Shown here piece after piece: positions 12,301-23,220 of a DNA stretch of 64,000 nt. The stretch's first letter is position 1. Every line of letters begins with the position of its first letter. The translations under genes and the position numbers were made by a program. The stretch comes from Salminus brasiliensis (taxonomy: Eukaryota > Chordata > Actinopteri > Characiformes > Bryconidae). The notes beneath the pieces are model-generated. The model did not search any database, was not told the DNA's origin, and saw only the letters and a list, made by a program, of their open reading frames with translations. The stretch covers positions 28,539,987 through 28,603,986 of the forward strand of contig NC_132880.1 in NCBI RefSeq assembly GCF_030463535.1. The letters run 5' to 3'.

Positions 12301-15300
12301 AGGTCACTGTGACCAATATCAAGCAAGGGCTAGAGGGGCATAAGGTACTAGCATAAGTACACAAACCTCAAAATCTCATACCTCAAAACATAAACAACTA
12401 GTTGGTAATACTCTTTACTTTCAGGGATGCTTTATTTACATTTACGTTTTAGGATACACAGAGAAACTGAGTTTATGAACAGGTAACATCTGAAAATAAC
12501 ATTTAAAGCATAAATATATTGAATATTTGACAAACAAACAATAAAAGATTTCTAACTTAATTTAAGAGCCAGGTTGACCAGGTTGAGCCTATTTGAGACA
12601 GGCCTGAAACATGAGGCGAAAGCATTAGTTAAGTTGTTGCTCTATTTTCCACATTCATACTGTTCACCAGAACCAATCCTTTCATACCATTACAAACCTG
12701 AGTGTCTGGGTGTTAGACTATAAAGAGACTTTTAGCAGAGACCCACTAGACACAGCACAATTTAGCCCAAGGTTGGGTTTAATCTGTGTCTGGAAAAACA
12801 TGGCCCCAAAATGCCTGTGGACCAAGTTAGTCCGTTGCCTTCATGTGGGAGAAAAGTGCTAGCTCTCAACCCTGTTGGCTCTTCAGCCAAGAGACACAAA
12901 CGGACCCCCGTCCATCTGCGCCTGCTCCACGCTGAGCAGTCGGGCCTAAAGCCGCAGGATGAAAAGAAAATTATGCCACTCTCTTAGCAGAGAGGGGGCC
13001 GAAAAAGTTGGAGACCCGACCCCATAATCAACATTTTCATTACTCTGAGCTTTGGATTTCAGGAAAAATACTGTGAGCTTCAGTTTTACTCCGAGAGGAT
13101 TTAGCAAGAAGGCTTGAAACACTGATGTATTTACAGTGTTTCATATGCTGGGACTGCCCTCATTCTGAACCCTGAAGGAAATGTGAGATTTCTGCAGCAG
13201 CCTATATAGAAAATGGGGTGAAGGGCATACAGTAATAGATCTGGAAGGAGAACAGGCTCTCCAAGTGCAAGTGCTCTGAGAAAATCCAAACGTTACCTTA
13301 TCTTATTTCATTTCCAGCCTTGAGTTACAACAATAGGTTGCAAATTCTCTGCTGAAGCACAAAGCACTCCTGTGTTGCCCTCTTATGGCAAGTGTGGATT
13401 ACTGATGCAAAACTGTATTCCTAAGGGAGGACCTGCCCAGTTTACCCAAGTGAGGAAAAAATGAAACTAGAGCCTAGAGTGCTTGTGCTGCCTTTTCTTC
13501 AAACGACTCCAGGAAACGAGCACACAGAGCTGTAGTTAGACACATCCTCTAATACATACTGTTATACTAATATTTCTTGCATTTAATAATAACGTCTACA
13601 CTAAAGCCTTACACTATACACTATGGCAAATACCACTTTTTCTTTTACAATGCAGATCTTGAGGATCAATACTGATTTAGTATTTTCTTTTTTAAAAACA
13701 GACTGTCTTATTCAAACACTTCATATAAAACCAAAGACTTCTCCCCACTCCCACCACACTTGCATTCACAGCTATCCAGTGTCTTTGGTAATGTAAACAT
13801 TACCAATTATATATCAAACCTGTACATTTAAATTGCTTTAAACCAGTGCAATATTGTAAATTGAGAATATGTATAATGTATGTATAGTGTGTGTATATGT
13901 GTAGTATATATAAATATTCAGTATTTGTAAATATGAGTTATTTTTCTACTACTGTGAGGGAAGAAGCACCTATGTTTTTCACTCACCTTTACATCTGATT
14001 TGATAAGCATAAGTATATTAAAATAGAACAAAGTATTATTATATTCTTAAAGTATTCATGTACAACATGTTTTCTCAATATATCTAATTCAATATTTGAG
14101 CATCACTTAAAATATAGTGAATACTGTCAATTTATATGTTCTAACCTATTATAAGATAATATTTTAGACTCATCTAAAGCTTTGCCTGACATTTCTTCAT
14201 TTCTAACAGCTCCATAGCCTCCTACTAACTATTTAAAATCTATAAAACTGTACAGGCTTTGCTGATTTACCCTAAACCAGATTGATTCTTTGCTTTTATT
14301 GAAAATACTGATCCCAAATGTTTAAACAAAAGGGAAAGCGGGCCGAACGTTTAGAGTGAGGTCTTCAACTGATTCTGTGACTAATTACTGTTTGGTTATC
14401 TGTTTCACCCTCATTTATACTTAAAATGCACCTTTAAAATGAAGAGGACATACCGCCTGTATACATAGTGATAAATATGTCGAGTGTTCTTTTTTCAGAA
14501 GCTTTAATATAAGCTGGTTATGTGGCTTATGATGTTTATTAGGGCTGTTACAATGCATTGAAACAGTACTTGCAGTCTGGTCACCATTTACTCTCTATTA
14601 ATTGCTACAAAGAAATGATAGGTGTGTAGTAAATAGGTAAACGCTGATGGACTACTCTGGGTCTGAGTATTTGAACTCATTTAGCATATTTTTTTATTCA
14701 ATAAGTTATACTGGGCAAAATAATAGACTTTTTACTCAGTTGCATTTTAGTAAGTTAACATTTAGTTCCTTTCTGTGTTTTGTTTTATTCTACTTTTTTT
14801 TGTGCCAGCAAGATCCAAAAAGGGAACAACAGAATCCGAGAGATCCAGTTCCTATTCTGAAGGATGCTGGATGATCTACTAGAACTGCCACTGGCGTTCT
14901 AGAGGTTACTTAGTAAAGGTAAAGGTGAACATATTTGTCACTGTACAGCGAAATGTGTTTTCCGCATTTAACCCATCTGTGGTAGTGAACACACACACAC
15001 ACTAGTGAACTAGGGGCAGTGAGTACACACACACCCAGAGCAGTGGGCAGACAACTACAGCGCCCAGGGAGCAGAGAGGGTAAAGGGCCTTGCTCAAGGG
15101 CCCAACAGTGACAGCTTGCCAAGCCCGGGAATCGAACCCACAACCCTGTTATCAATAGCCCGGCGCTCTAGCCGCTGAGCCACCACTGCCCAAGACGTGC
15201 TCAACACGTTACTTTTACTGTAGTCATTATTTCACTGAACCAATCATAGTTTCACCAGAGCATAGGTTTAATGTACTTTCTACACCTCTGACCCCATGTT

Positions 15301-15828
15301 TGCAAGTAAAGCCATTCATTATCATTAATATTCAGAATTAATGTTCCACCTGATGTAACTGTGATCATGTGATTATAAGAGGTTATAAGAGGATCCATAA
15401 AGCGAAGAGCAGCCAGAAACACACCAACTCCTGCTCCACTGCTGTTCTAGACGTTAGTCAGCACTTCAGTAGCCAGTTTTAGCCTGATTACGTTCATACT
15501 CTCTTTCCTTTAGCCATTATTTCAGACACTTATGATAGTATGAGCTGAGGCGGACTTATTCTTTTTCCATGACTGCAATATAAATCACATGTGAGATTGT
15601 AAATGGCTGATTTTTTATTCTTTTATAGAGCACTCTGCATCATTACTGCACTTTAGTGCTCAGTTTTATATTGTAGTGTATTTCACTTGGCCACACGTAG
15701 CTAGCAGTGAAACAGTAGCCAGCTACTTTTTTTTTTTTTTACTTACCAATAATGACAAATCCATCGGTCTCTTTCTCGGTTGGAGACTTTTTCGACGAGT
15801 CTTTCCGAAACCCGAAGAAATTCAACAT
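6217..15828 (-). CDS. umad1: UMAD1 (UBAP1-MVB12-associated UMA domain containing 1), 5' part of gene
   Basis: The gene reads on the minus strand as coding exons 15828-15747 (27 codons plus 1 nt) and 6302-6217 (2 nt plus 28 codons), joined by a 9.4-kb intron of matching phase. The protein starts MLNFFGFRKDSSKK, continues to ETDGFVIIG and then GESLEEQRQKMQP. This matches the UMAD1 N-terminus, which is a short basic start followed by a DGFV(I/L)(I/L)G motif. UMA-domain proteins associate with ESCRT-I, but UMAD1 itself is little studied. The C-terminal UMA domain is not in the window as far as I can see, so the gene is partial here. Its position head to head with rpa3 matches mammalian synteny and supports the call. 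Confidence 0.85.
6303..8490. other. umad1 intron 1, nothing recognised
   Basis: Intron sequence of umad1. The patch 7440-7780 is GC-richer and open on the minus strand for 103 codons (7472-7783). Its translation matches no family I know and no flanking splice structure fits it. Confidence 0.4.
8493..8685 (-). mobile_element. MITE copy with ~28-bp terminal repeat (family A, partial)
   Basis: It begins with 'actatatggacaaaagtatt', then 'gggacacc'. This is the reverse complement of the right end of the element at 33192-33635. Only one end is kept; the rest fades into other sequence near 8680. Confidence 0.65.
8686..8790. mobile_element. hAT-like transposon end fragment (probable)
   Basis: Repeats of 'ggatcggat' with 'gcccgatac' and 'cgggtatcagatc' form the self-complementary GATCGG/CCGATAC pattern seen near ends of fish hAT elements. 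A related pattern recurs at 25255-25345. The superfamily label is from memory and only moderately sure. Confidence 0.4.
8791..9984. other. umad1 intron 1, nothing recognised
   Basis: Non-coding. I see no exon, RNA gene or nameable repeat. Confidence 0.4.
9985..10310 (+). mobile_element. Degenerate SINE (family B, plus strand)
   Basis: It shares, in plus orientation, the series 'cttggcaagctgacactgtt', 'aagcaaggcccttcatcctc' and 'gatgggttaaaggcgaa' with the minus-strand copy at 14905-15195. The 5' tRNA-like head is strongly mutated. Confidence 0.6.
10311..11260. other. umad1 intron 1, nothing recognised
   Basis: Opposite-strand open frames of about 106 codons overlap at 10599-10995. They have no family match and are treated as chance. 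Confidence 0.35.
11262..11311. repeat. (AAAT)n and poly-A tract
   Basis: A run of AAAT units leads into about 18 A residues. This could be the tail of an old plus-strand retroposon, but no body is recognisable upstream. Confidence 0.75.
11312..11954. other. umad1 intron 1, nothing recognised
   Basis: Non-coding. A 90-codon minus-strand open frame (11503-11775) has no homology that I recognise. Confidence 0.35.
11955..12350 (+). mobile_element. MITE family A, one and a half degenerate copies
   Basis: It contains 'gtgaattcggctactttggg', the 'tacaaccattgc' segment and 'aacctgaggtcaccgtgtcc'. These align with 'gcattcagctactttgggtt' and 'gcacccattgc' in the copy at 33192-33635 and with 'agcctgaggtcgtcatgccc' in the copy at 17800-18226. 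The pattern then restarts at 12190 ('aaggtgcacccatagc'), so two copies or an internal duplication are present. Confidence 0.6.
12351..14640. other. umad1 intron 1, nothing recognised
   Basis: Mostly AT-rich. The patch 12830-13060 is richer in G+C and is a candidate conserved non-coding element. No exon or RNA is visible. Confidence 0.4.
14905..15195 (-). mobile_element. tRNA-derived SINE (family B, well preserved)
   Basis: Read on the minus strand, it starts gggcagtggtggctcagcgg with an A-box-like TGGCTCAGCGG (15182-15172) and a perfect B box GGTTCGATTCC (15138-15128). A body ending in a 'gggttaaatgcgg' segment follows. The internal Pol III promoter marks it as a tRNA-derived SINE, not a functional tRNA. 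The anticodon region does not fold cleanly. Confidence 0.75.
15600..15685 (+). repeat. Dispersed repeat pair, copy 1
   Basis: About 65 nt around 'tctgcatcattactgcactt' with 'tttagtgct' and 'gttttatattgta' recurs at 18738-18815 in the same orientation. The family is unknown; the pair shows it is a repeat. Confidence 0.6.
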
Positions 15829-15832
15829 CTTC
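15747..15832 (-). CDS. umad1: umad1 first coding exon
   Basis: The exon has an acceptor with a strong pyrimidine tract (minus strand, ending tttttag), 4 nt of 5'UTR (GAAG), the ATG at 15828-15826, and the donor GTAAGT at 15746-15741. The last codon is split 1+2 (Gly), which joins exactly to the next exon. Confidence 0.88.
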
Positions 15833-16070
15833 CTAAAAAGGAAAGAAAAGCACAACAACAAGTTATCCTAGCTATAGCTAGCTTAGCAGCTGTCAGCCAC
15901 GTCTGGCTAAAACAGACGATGACCAACGACCTCATAGCTAGATAGCTAAATATAAAACAACAGACCTGAATCGTGTTAAGACTTATAACGGAGTTTAAAA
16001 GGATTTAACAACAAAACAGTCTGAACCAACACGACCTCAGACAAACCGACACGTTACTTTCCACACTTAC

Positions 16071-16230
16071 CGCAACTAGTTTGGATCTCTTTAAAAGAAA
16101 AGCACCAGAAGAGCCCAGTATCAGACTGTCTGCTAACAAATCTAGCTAACTCGACACCACTGCTAATGTTACCCGCTGACATTCGCAGGATTGTTTTAAT
16201 GCTTCGACATTTTTACACCAAGTGCACAGC
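16071..16230 (-). other. umad1: Probable umad1 non-coding first exon
   Basis: On the minus strand, 'actagttgcg' is followed by a perfect donor, GTAAGTGTG (16070-16062). The next downstream acceptor on that strand is the one at the coding ATG exon. This suggests a 5'UTR exon. Its upstream limit, and so the transcription start, is a guess. Confidence 0.55.
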
Positions 16231-16830
16231 TCGAAAAGTTGCTGAAGTTTTTTTTTTTTTGTTTGTTTACATCCTGCTTCGCTGACTCCTCAGTTTTATC
16301 GTCCGACTAGAAACAATGCACGCTGAATGATATAAAAAAAAATAGTAACAAATTTATTTTTATTGTTGTGATATTGATTACACGTGTTACGTTTGTATAA
16401 ATGTAAAAGCAATAATAAATTATAATAATAAACAATTGTCATGCATATAAAACAACCAAGGCTGAATTATAACGACCAAAATATTTAGTAAAGCAAGTAG
16501 TGTGATTTTCCATTTTCCATTTTCCATTAAAATAGTCATTTAGTTGTAATAATACATTATATGGATGGCGAAGAAAAAAACATTTGAAAAACATTAACAT
16601 CGGACACATTATGAAAAATATGTTTGTAGGAACTAAAATGCTGAGTCTTTTTTGACCAACTCTGCGGAAGCACGTGAAGCGAAAAAAGGAAGCACGTCAG
16701 AATTTCCCGGGATTATTTAACCTCTTCTTTTTTTGGCGCGGTTAGTTTATTCCTGGGTCTGGTTTATCTTTTGAGCCTTTTGTAAAGTTTTAGTTTCATT
16801 GAGAGCCGAAATTCGCCTTGAGAAAAAAAC
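16230..16830. promoter_or_regulatory. Shared bidirectional promoter region of umad1 and rpa3
   Basis: The two genes diverge from this roughly 600-bp interval. No TATA box is placed convincingly for either gene. The rpa3-proximal side (16640-16800) carries an E-box CACGTG (16671-16676), a TTCCCGGGA palindrome and an E2F-type site. Sharing of the promoter is inferred from the head-to-head layout. Confidence 0.6.
16732..16739 (+). promoter_or_regulatory. E2F-type binding site upstream of rpa3
   Basis: TTTGGCGC is an exact match to the E2F consensus TTTSGCGC. It lies about 100 nt upstream of the rpa3 ATG, the usual place in promoters of DNA replication genes induced at the G1/S transition. Function is inferred from sequence and position. 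Confidence 0.6.
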
Positions 16831-16837
16831 CTCTAAA

Positions 16838-16936
16838 ATGACGGGTGTGTTTGAGTCCCCTAAGAACAGAATTAACGCGGCGATGATTTCTCAGTTCGTC
16901 AATAGACCCGTGTGCTTCGTAGGACGAGTGGAGAAG
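16838..16936 (+). CDS. rpa3: rpa3 coding exon 1
   Basis: 33 codons from ATG, ending GRVEK, with donor GTAAAC. Phase 0. Confidence 0.95.
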
Positions 16937-19900
16937 GTAAACAGAGAACAGCTCCTTTTTGACAGTTTGCTCAGTCAAGTCATCGGATTGTGGGTATTAG
17001 TAATAAATACTATGATATGCTATTTATAAGAAACATCTTATGGAACAGCTTATATGTCTAGAAGTTTCCTCACGACTTCTGAGCAGAAAGGGTTCATAGT
17101 TATTAGCCAGGACTCACTCGAGGCGAACGTGTTTGGTAATTTTCCACTTACAGTATTATTGCTCAAATAACCCTGGAGTTGTAGGTATGAATGTAACACT
17201 GAGAGTCAGAACAATAGACTATTATATTTTTAAAGCATTTATTACAAAGACAGTAACTAGCCTGTATCATCATATGTCATGCAGACAAAGTGGCACTAAA
17301 TGCACAGTTAAACATGAATGGATCATTAAGGAGTAAATAACTGTTCTAGCACAGTCCATAAACATATAGGTGAACTATACTGTCCATTTTTTGAAAGTGG
17401 GACAATTTTTGATTAAAATGACAAATATAGAAATATATATATTTGGATGAACAAACATATGACTGGCACGTCCTGCTAAAATCTAGCAAGATTGTTTAAC
17501 CTCATTTTGTATAAATGCATTGTCACTTTGGGTGGTCTTCATACAGGGTCCATCCAGGGTGCCATCACAGGATGCCTTAACCCACAGTTGTATTGACTTT
17601 CATTTATTTGAGGAAGACCTACGTCAAATAGAGCTTGGGTGGCCCACTTTGTGGCCGTTTACCCCTCTTTAAAAGGATGCATCAATGAAAATTCAGATTT
17701 ACCCCTTTACGCCAAACATTGCAACACTAAATCCGTCAAGACACGTTTTGTGTCCAAGGCTTACTATGTTACTTTTGCACAGGAGATCAGGAGACTATGA
17801 AAGTCTTTTTGAATGAGGCAGGTCCTTTAAGGTGCACCCGTTGCACAGTTGTACAAAAAAGCATTAACCAATAGAATGGGATGCTCTGGAGCCTGAGGTC
17901 GTCATGCCCGATGGCAAGTGTGAGCTGGAGGGGTATAAATCTTCCCCTGCATTGGTCTGTAGAGCAGTGGAACTGTGTCCTCTTGAGTGCTAAATCCAGT
18001 ACCTTCAAGATGAGTTGGAGTAGCAGAACTAATAATCCAGCATCTGTATGTGACTTCATAAATGATCACATGCTGAATGCAGTCAAATCTTCACAAAGTT
18101 CACAGTGTGATTGGACAATAGGGGGGGGGCAAACTTTTAATATTAACCTTTAATATTAGTACCATTTGATTTCAAATTAAATGCTGGATGTACAGGTGTC
18201 TGCAGACTTTTGGACATGTCGTATGTCTTAGCTCTCTTAACTCTTAACCGACAGATTCAGTGACTTGCATTCTGCTTTTACTAAGTAATCTCGATTAAGC
18301 TCCTAAGTTGACTGATTAAAAAAAAAAGATTAGTCCCTAATTCTTGATAAAAAAAATTATTAGGCTTTGGCAGACAAATAGCTCAGAGAGTGTTTTAACA
18401 TTTTCAGCTGACCTATGAATGTGTCTTTCTCAGAAACACCACTGGATGGCGCACATGAGCCGTTGATGTACTCTGTTTTACTCTGCATGTTTGTCTTCTC
18501 TTTACCAGGTCCATCCAACTGGAAAGTCATTCACATTGACGGACGGAGAGGGAAAGACAGTTTCAGTGGAACTTAACGAACCTGTAGGTGCAGTCCCCCT
18601 CCATAATGATGCTGAAACTCTTTACGTAATCTCACATTTATGTGACCTGAACTTTCACACTCCAGTTGCTGTGCATGTCTTAGTGGTGTAAGCTTAAACA
18701 CAGCTTAAATGTGAGCTTGTACATTTTGTATTTATTTCCTAATGAATTCTTTTGTAGAGTGCTCCGCATCATTACTGTTCTTTAGTGCTGAATTTTATAT
18801 TGTATTGTCTGCATTGGTTTACCGTGATTAGCATACCTTGATATTGCATTTCTTTAGCCAATGAAAACCCCCTGAAGTTTTTCCATTGTTTGAACCCTGT
18901 AGCTGTTCTGTACACTATGTAAATAACTCATAATGGATGAATGGGCCAATAGAAATGCTCTAAAGAACTTGGAATAAACTCTTTTCTATTTTACATTGAC
19001 TTCCATTCCAACTTCCAAGAACATTTTGCCTTGTCCTGTAAAGCGACCATTTTGGAGGTTTTTATTGGACAGCAATGATGTATTCTTAATAATGATATTG
19101 ATCTTTAAATCACTTGCTCCTTGAAAATGAAAGTGTTTTGGCAGTGGGTGAAAGTTACATATGGTGCATTGAAGGGCTCTGTTGTGTCCTTTAAATGCAT
19201 TTTGCTATGTAAGTGCTGCTACATTAACATAGGAGTTTGATCAGCTAGGTTTCAGGCTTTGTATGAGCTTCATATCCTAAATGTTTTAAAATTCACCTAT
19301 AAAGATTAAAAATAGCTTTTATGGCTTTAACTTTTATTTTATTTATTTATTCATTATTTTCCACTTTTTTCCCCCCCTCCATGATGGTTTTAAAGAACAA
19401 TAAGCATCCTGTTTCCAAGTTGCATAAGAAAGTTGCTCTCGAACGGCTGACGGGCAAGACCAATTAGTCGTGAACTAGGGCAGGTTCCTTATGTGTGAGT
19501 TGTAACGCATGGAATTCTCTGATACTATATGAGCACAGCAGAGTAGAGCACATTTGTCCATACCAGTGCTCGTAGACAACCTGGATGCCGTGGTTCCATT
19601 CCTTGCTACAGAATGTCAAATTTGCATCCTGACAAGAGACAAAAGGCAGAGCCAGACATGTCTACTGATTACTTCATCAACTAATGGACTGTTCAATTAG
19701 TTTCTGATCTGGTTTGAGAAATAAAGCTCTGGGGAGCCAAATGTGGTCCTTTTAACTGCAAGGTTTTAAACGTGTGTCTTTATCAGCACCTGTATGTTTG
19801 AGTGTATAATGTTCATTAATGAATTGTTGTTTAAGAACCTGCCAACTCCGAGACTAAAGATGGATCATTTCCTGTTTTTCCCCTCTTAGCTGGACGAAGA

Positions 19901-20162
19901 GCTGAGTGGAATTGTGGAAGTTATTGGCATGGTGTCAAACAAAGGAACAGTCATGGCTGCAGCGTACAACATGTTGAGGGAGGAAAAGGGAATCAGTTTC
20001 GGTAAGCACTTCATAGTCTTTATTATGTAACCCGCCGACAGTACCAGATCTCTCACACTTGCTCGTTATTCCCTCTTTCCAGATTTGGAACTGTACAACG
20101 AGGCCCTCAAAATCCTTCAAGATTTTCCCCAGCATTACCCATTTGGATCATCTAGTGGCTAA
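16838..20162 (+). CDS. rpa3: RPA3, replication protein A 14-kDa subunit (complete, 4 exons)
   Basis: RPA3 is the small OB-fold subunit of the heterotrimeric single-stranded DNA-binding protein RPA. It works in nuclear DNA replication, repair and recombination, and helps hold RPA1 and RPA2 together in the trimer core. Coding exons are 16838-16936, 18509-18583, 19890-20001 and 20083-20162. They total 366 nt and give 121 residues, the same length as human RPA3. Recognisable blocks are RINAAMISQFVNRPVCFVGR (residues 11-30), the SFTLTDGEGK strand, SGIVEVIGMV and the C-terminal helix region LYNEALKILQDFPQHYP. The ATG is chosen because the first block begins 10 residues after it, as in orthologues. 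All introns are GT-AG with matching phases. The region after the IEVIGMV-type strand is the least conserved, as is usual in this family. Confidence 0.96.
17800..18226 (+). mobile_element. MITE family A copy in rpa3 intron 1
   Basis: The right end ('tgtctgcagacttttggaca') and internal blocks ('gaatgggatgctctgg', 'gagctggaggggtataaatc') align with the other copies. The left end is degraded. The 90-codon open frames here on both strands are not genes. Confidence 0.65.
18509..18583 (+). CDS. rpa3: rpa3 coding exon 2
   Basis: 25 codons, from VHPTGKSF to ELNEP. The acceptor is tttaccag and the donor is GTAGGT. Phase 0 at both ends. Confidence 0.95.
18738..18815 (+). repeat. Dispersed repeat pair, copy 2
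   Basis: It matches 15600-15685 in the same orientation ('ccgcatcattactgttcttt', then 'agtgctgaattttatattgt'). It lies in rpa3 intron 2. Confidence 0.6.
19890..20001 (+). CDS. rpa3: rpa3 coding exon 3
   Basis: 37 codons plus 1 nt, from LDEELSGIVEV to EKGISF. The acceptor is ctcttag and the donor is GTAAGC. Confidence 0.95.
20083..20162 (+). CDS. rpa3: rpa3 coding exon 4 with stop
   Basis: It completes the split Asp codon, codes LELYNEALKILQDFPQHYPF and ends GSSSG followed by TAA (20160-20162). Confidence 0.95.
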
Positions 20163-20287
20163 AAAAGAGCCTCCTCTTGCCCCCTCCCCTTCTCATAATT
20201 GTGTGTTATTTTCTTCATGTTTTTCCTGTGAAAAGTTTTGTTTTTTTTTATTTTTAAACAGTTAAGTTTTGTTACTTTACTAATTGA

Positions 20288-20293
20288 AATAAA
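20288..20293 (+). terminator. rpa3 polyadenylation signal
   Basis: AATAAA lies 126 nt after the rpa3 stop codon, in a T/A-rich 3'UTR. It is the first canonical signal downstream. Confidence 0.75.
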
Positions 20294-22360
20294 AATGTTT
20301 ATTTGTGAAGTTGTCTCACAAATTGAAGCATAATTATTTGTTATTTTTGTCTCAGTTTTAAGATTTATATAATTCCACAGATTGTTTCTGCATAATTAAA
20401 TTGAGATGTAAACAGGGTCATTCAGATTTGGTTTGAGGTTTAAAGTTTTCTTTGTGAAGAAAAGTCATGATAATAGAGACCATGATTGACGACTACAACA
20501 CACATAGGCATTTGTTTATTACTACTGCTACTTATTATTATGTGTCTTCAGGGTTTAATAGATGGGTTTTTGTTGAAGGCCGTCGTGGAGATGCATGCCG
20601 TAAGCAGCACTCTTCAGATTGGAGAGCAACAGTGACACCAATCACAGAGAAGATGGATGAAATATGTTTAATATTCAGAGGGAGGGGGTGGGGGGGGGGG
20701 TCACATCTCTTTGCCAAAAATCATTGAAGATGAAAGTCAAACAGATACAGCTCTGAAACAATTTTATCACTTACTTAACATGAATGTACTGTGTTTAAAA
20801 AAAAAATTAAAAAAAAAGCAGTTGACTAATGCTACAGGTGACAGGCTATTTTTCTAAAGTGTTATTGCCTCCCTGGCTGCATGTGCACCCAGCCATGTTT
20901 GTAAACAGTTATAAAAACCATCTATAGGCAATATTATTGTTGTTAAAATGGTGATAAACCTAAAAGAACAGTTTTGGGGATTACTGTGCCATAAAAGACC
21001 TCACTTGCACCTCCTAACCATTAGTGGATTAAAAAATATGTGCCTAAACCTCCTCTTAAATACTGTAAACCAAAATATTCAGCATGATCAGCATTTTTGC
21101 TTTAATAAACTCTTGTGAAGGAGCTTTACATTGGGCATTAAACTGTTCCAACATCTGGTTCAATTCACTACCACTGTGAACAAGTCTAAAACTAACAGTT
21201 GTAAAAGTCTAAATTGTTTGTTTACGTCTGCAAATCACTGGGGAATAGCTTAACCCCCTCAGCAACCCATAGGGTCTGTTTACAGGGTTCCCTGCTGTAC
21301 TGTGTAATTTTCAATCCAGTGTTTTTGTGATATGACAAATTCACAAAATCCACCACAATACAGCAGATAAGCCATGTAGCACATTCACCTTAAAGTTGAA
21401 GTGAATTGCTTCTTTAAATGACGCATCAGTACAGGGCACCCAGACATCTCCATCTATCAGTCTTAAAGGCGCAGTAGCAAAATACGGCCCATTTCTCTGT
21501 AAAGGAGACGGGGAGCTTGGGCAATGGTCATGTGCAAATGAACGTTGTCAGTGGGATGAAGGGCAATATAATATATATAACGTAGAATAGGGGCTCTTTA
21601 AGATGTTTCAGCTTGCTTTGTATCATATTGCCTGTCAAAAGACCAGAGCATGTATTTCCCCATGAACTGTATTATGTCATGGCCTGTCAGCAGCAACCTT
21701 TTAGTAACCCGAGGGAGCTTTGCCTCGCTCCTAGAAGAGCCGCATGGTATGCTGTTAAAAAAAACGCATGAATTTTTGAAGTACATCCATCACCTCATAT
21801 GACAAACCACCTGGTGGGGACGAAGATACTGAATAGTTTCCTCTGAAGCCTTGATTGAGTCATGTTCCACACTCCTGACCTGACAACACAAATTACCTTC
21901 AGCTGACAAAATCACTACCGTAACTGTAGCAGCTAATGATCCTGAGTGTGTTTTAATAGCAACGTCCCACCCCACATCATGGGGTTTCACTCATATGTTC
22001 ATGGGGTTGGTGAGAAGTGGCCTGGGGCCGAGCAGCTGCCATATTACTGCAAGTTGAGACCTAATGCTACTGTCACTGCTTGTGGGAAGGAGAGTGATGG
22101 AACAATTTTTCTCCAGTGTGGATCTGAAACAGGCCTCAGTGTCTTTGTTTGGTTTGTCAGGTTAAGTCACTCCAGTTTATATCTTAATCTGTTGTACATT
22201 TCCCTTTGTGGTTTCACAATGCAAGCAGCACCTACCTGGTGCACACAGCCAGTGCTGTGGAACAAACCATCCCCTTCCTCCCACTGTTAGAAAGTGTAAG
22301 ATCCTTGAGGAACTTTTGGAGGTTCAAACTGAAAGTGGTGGAACCTTTAAGAAAAGGTTT
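20294..22360. other. Intergenic DNA between rpa3 and col28a1, left part
   Basis: This contains a G-rich run near 20680-20700 and an A-rich run near 20797-20818. I see no exon, and no WD40-repeat frame of a mios gene on either strand. Confidence 0.5.
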
Positions 22361-23220
22361 TACACACATGGACAAAATTGTTGGTACCCCTCGGTTAATG
22401 AAAGAAAAACCCACAATGGTCATAGAAATAACTTGAATCTGACAAAAGTAATAATAAATAAAAATGCAATGAAATTGCATTGATTTTGAACCATGCTTCA
22501 ACAGAATTATTTAAAAAAAATAAACTCATTAAACAGGCCTTGGACAGAAATGATGGTACCCCTGAAAATAATGTGACCAAAAGGACATGTTAAATCAAGG
22601 TGTGTCCACTAATTAGCATCACAGGTGTCTACAATCTTGTAATCAGTCACTGGGCCTATATATAGGGCTACAGGTAGTCACTGTGCTGTTTGGTGACATG
22701 GTGTATACCACACTCAACATGGACCAGAGGAAGTGAAGGAAAGAGTTGTCTCAGGAGATAAAAAAGAAAATTATAGATAAGCATGTTAAAGGTAAAGGTT
22801 ATAAAACCACCTACAAGCAGCTTGATGTTCCTGTGACTACAGTAGCACATATTATTCAGGAATTTAAGATCCATGGGACCGTAGCCAACCTCCCTGGACG
22901 TGGCCACAGGAGGAAAATTAATGACAAATCAAAGAGTTGGATAATACGAATGGTACTAAAAGAGCCCAGAAAAACTTCTAAAGAGATTAAAGGTGAACTT
23001 CAAGCTCAAGGAACATCAGTGTCAGATCGCACCATCTGTCGTTGTTTGAGCCAAAGTGGACTTCATGGGAGACGACCGAGGAGGACACCACTGTTGAAAA
23101 CAAACCATAAAAAAGCCAGACTGGAATTTGCCAAACTACATGTTGATAAGCCCCAAAGCTTCTGGGAGAATGTCCTATAGACAGATGAGACAAAAATGGA
23201 ACTTTGTGCCAAGACACATT
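22361..23220 (+). mobile_element. Tc1-like transposon, 3'-truncated
   Basis: It starts with a Tc1-type terminal segment ('acacatggacaaaattgttg', then 'gtacccctcgg'). A transposase N-terminus follows at 22746-23180: a helix-turn-helix region with LPGRGHRRKI, SDRTICRCLSQSGLHGRRPR, and ARLEFAKLH. The family residue before TDETK is Trp, but here the codon is TAG, so the frame stops at 23178-23180. The sequence then ends abruptly near 23215 without the catalytic core or right terminal repeat. It is a dead fragment. Confidence 0.85.

Noticed and set aside
15120..15195. tRNA gene on the minus strand
   Set aside because: A and B boxes are present, but the fold is poor and the sequence continues into a SINE body shared with another copy.
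22746..23180. Open frame of 144 codons as a host gene
   Set aside because: It is the N-terminal part of a Tc1-like transposase, followed by a stop and truncation.
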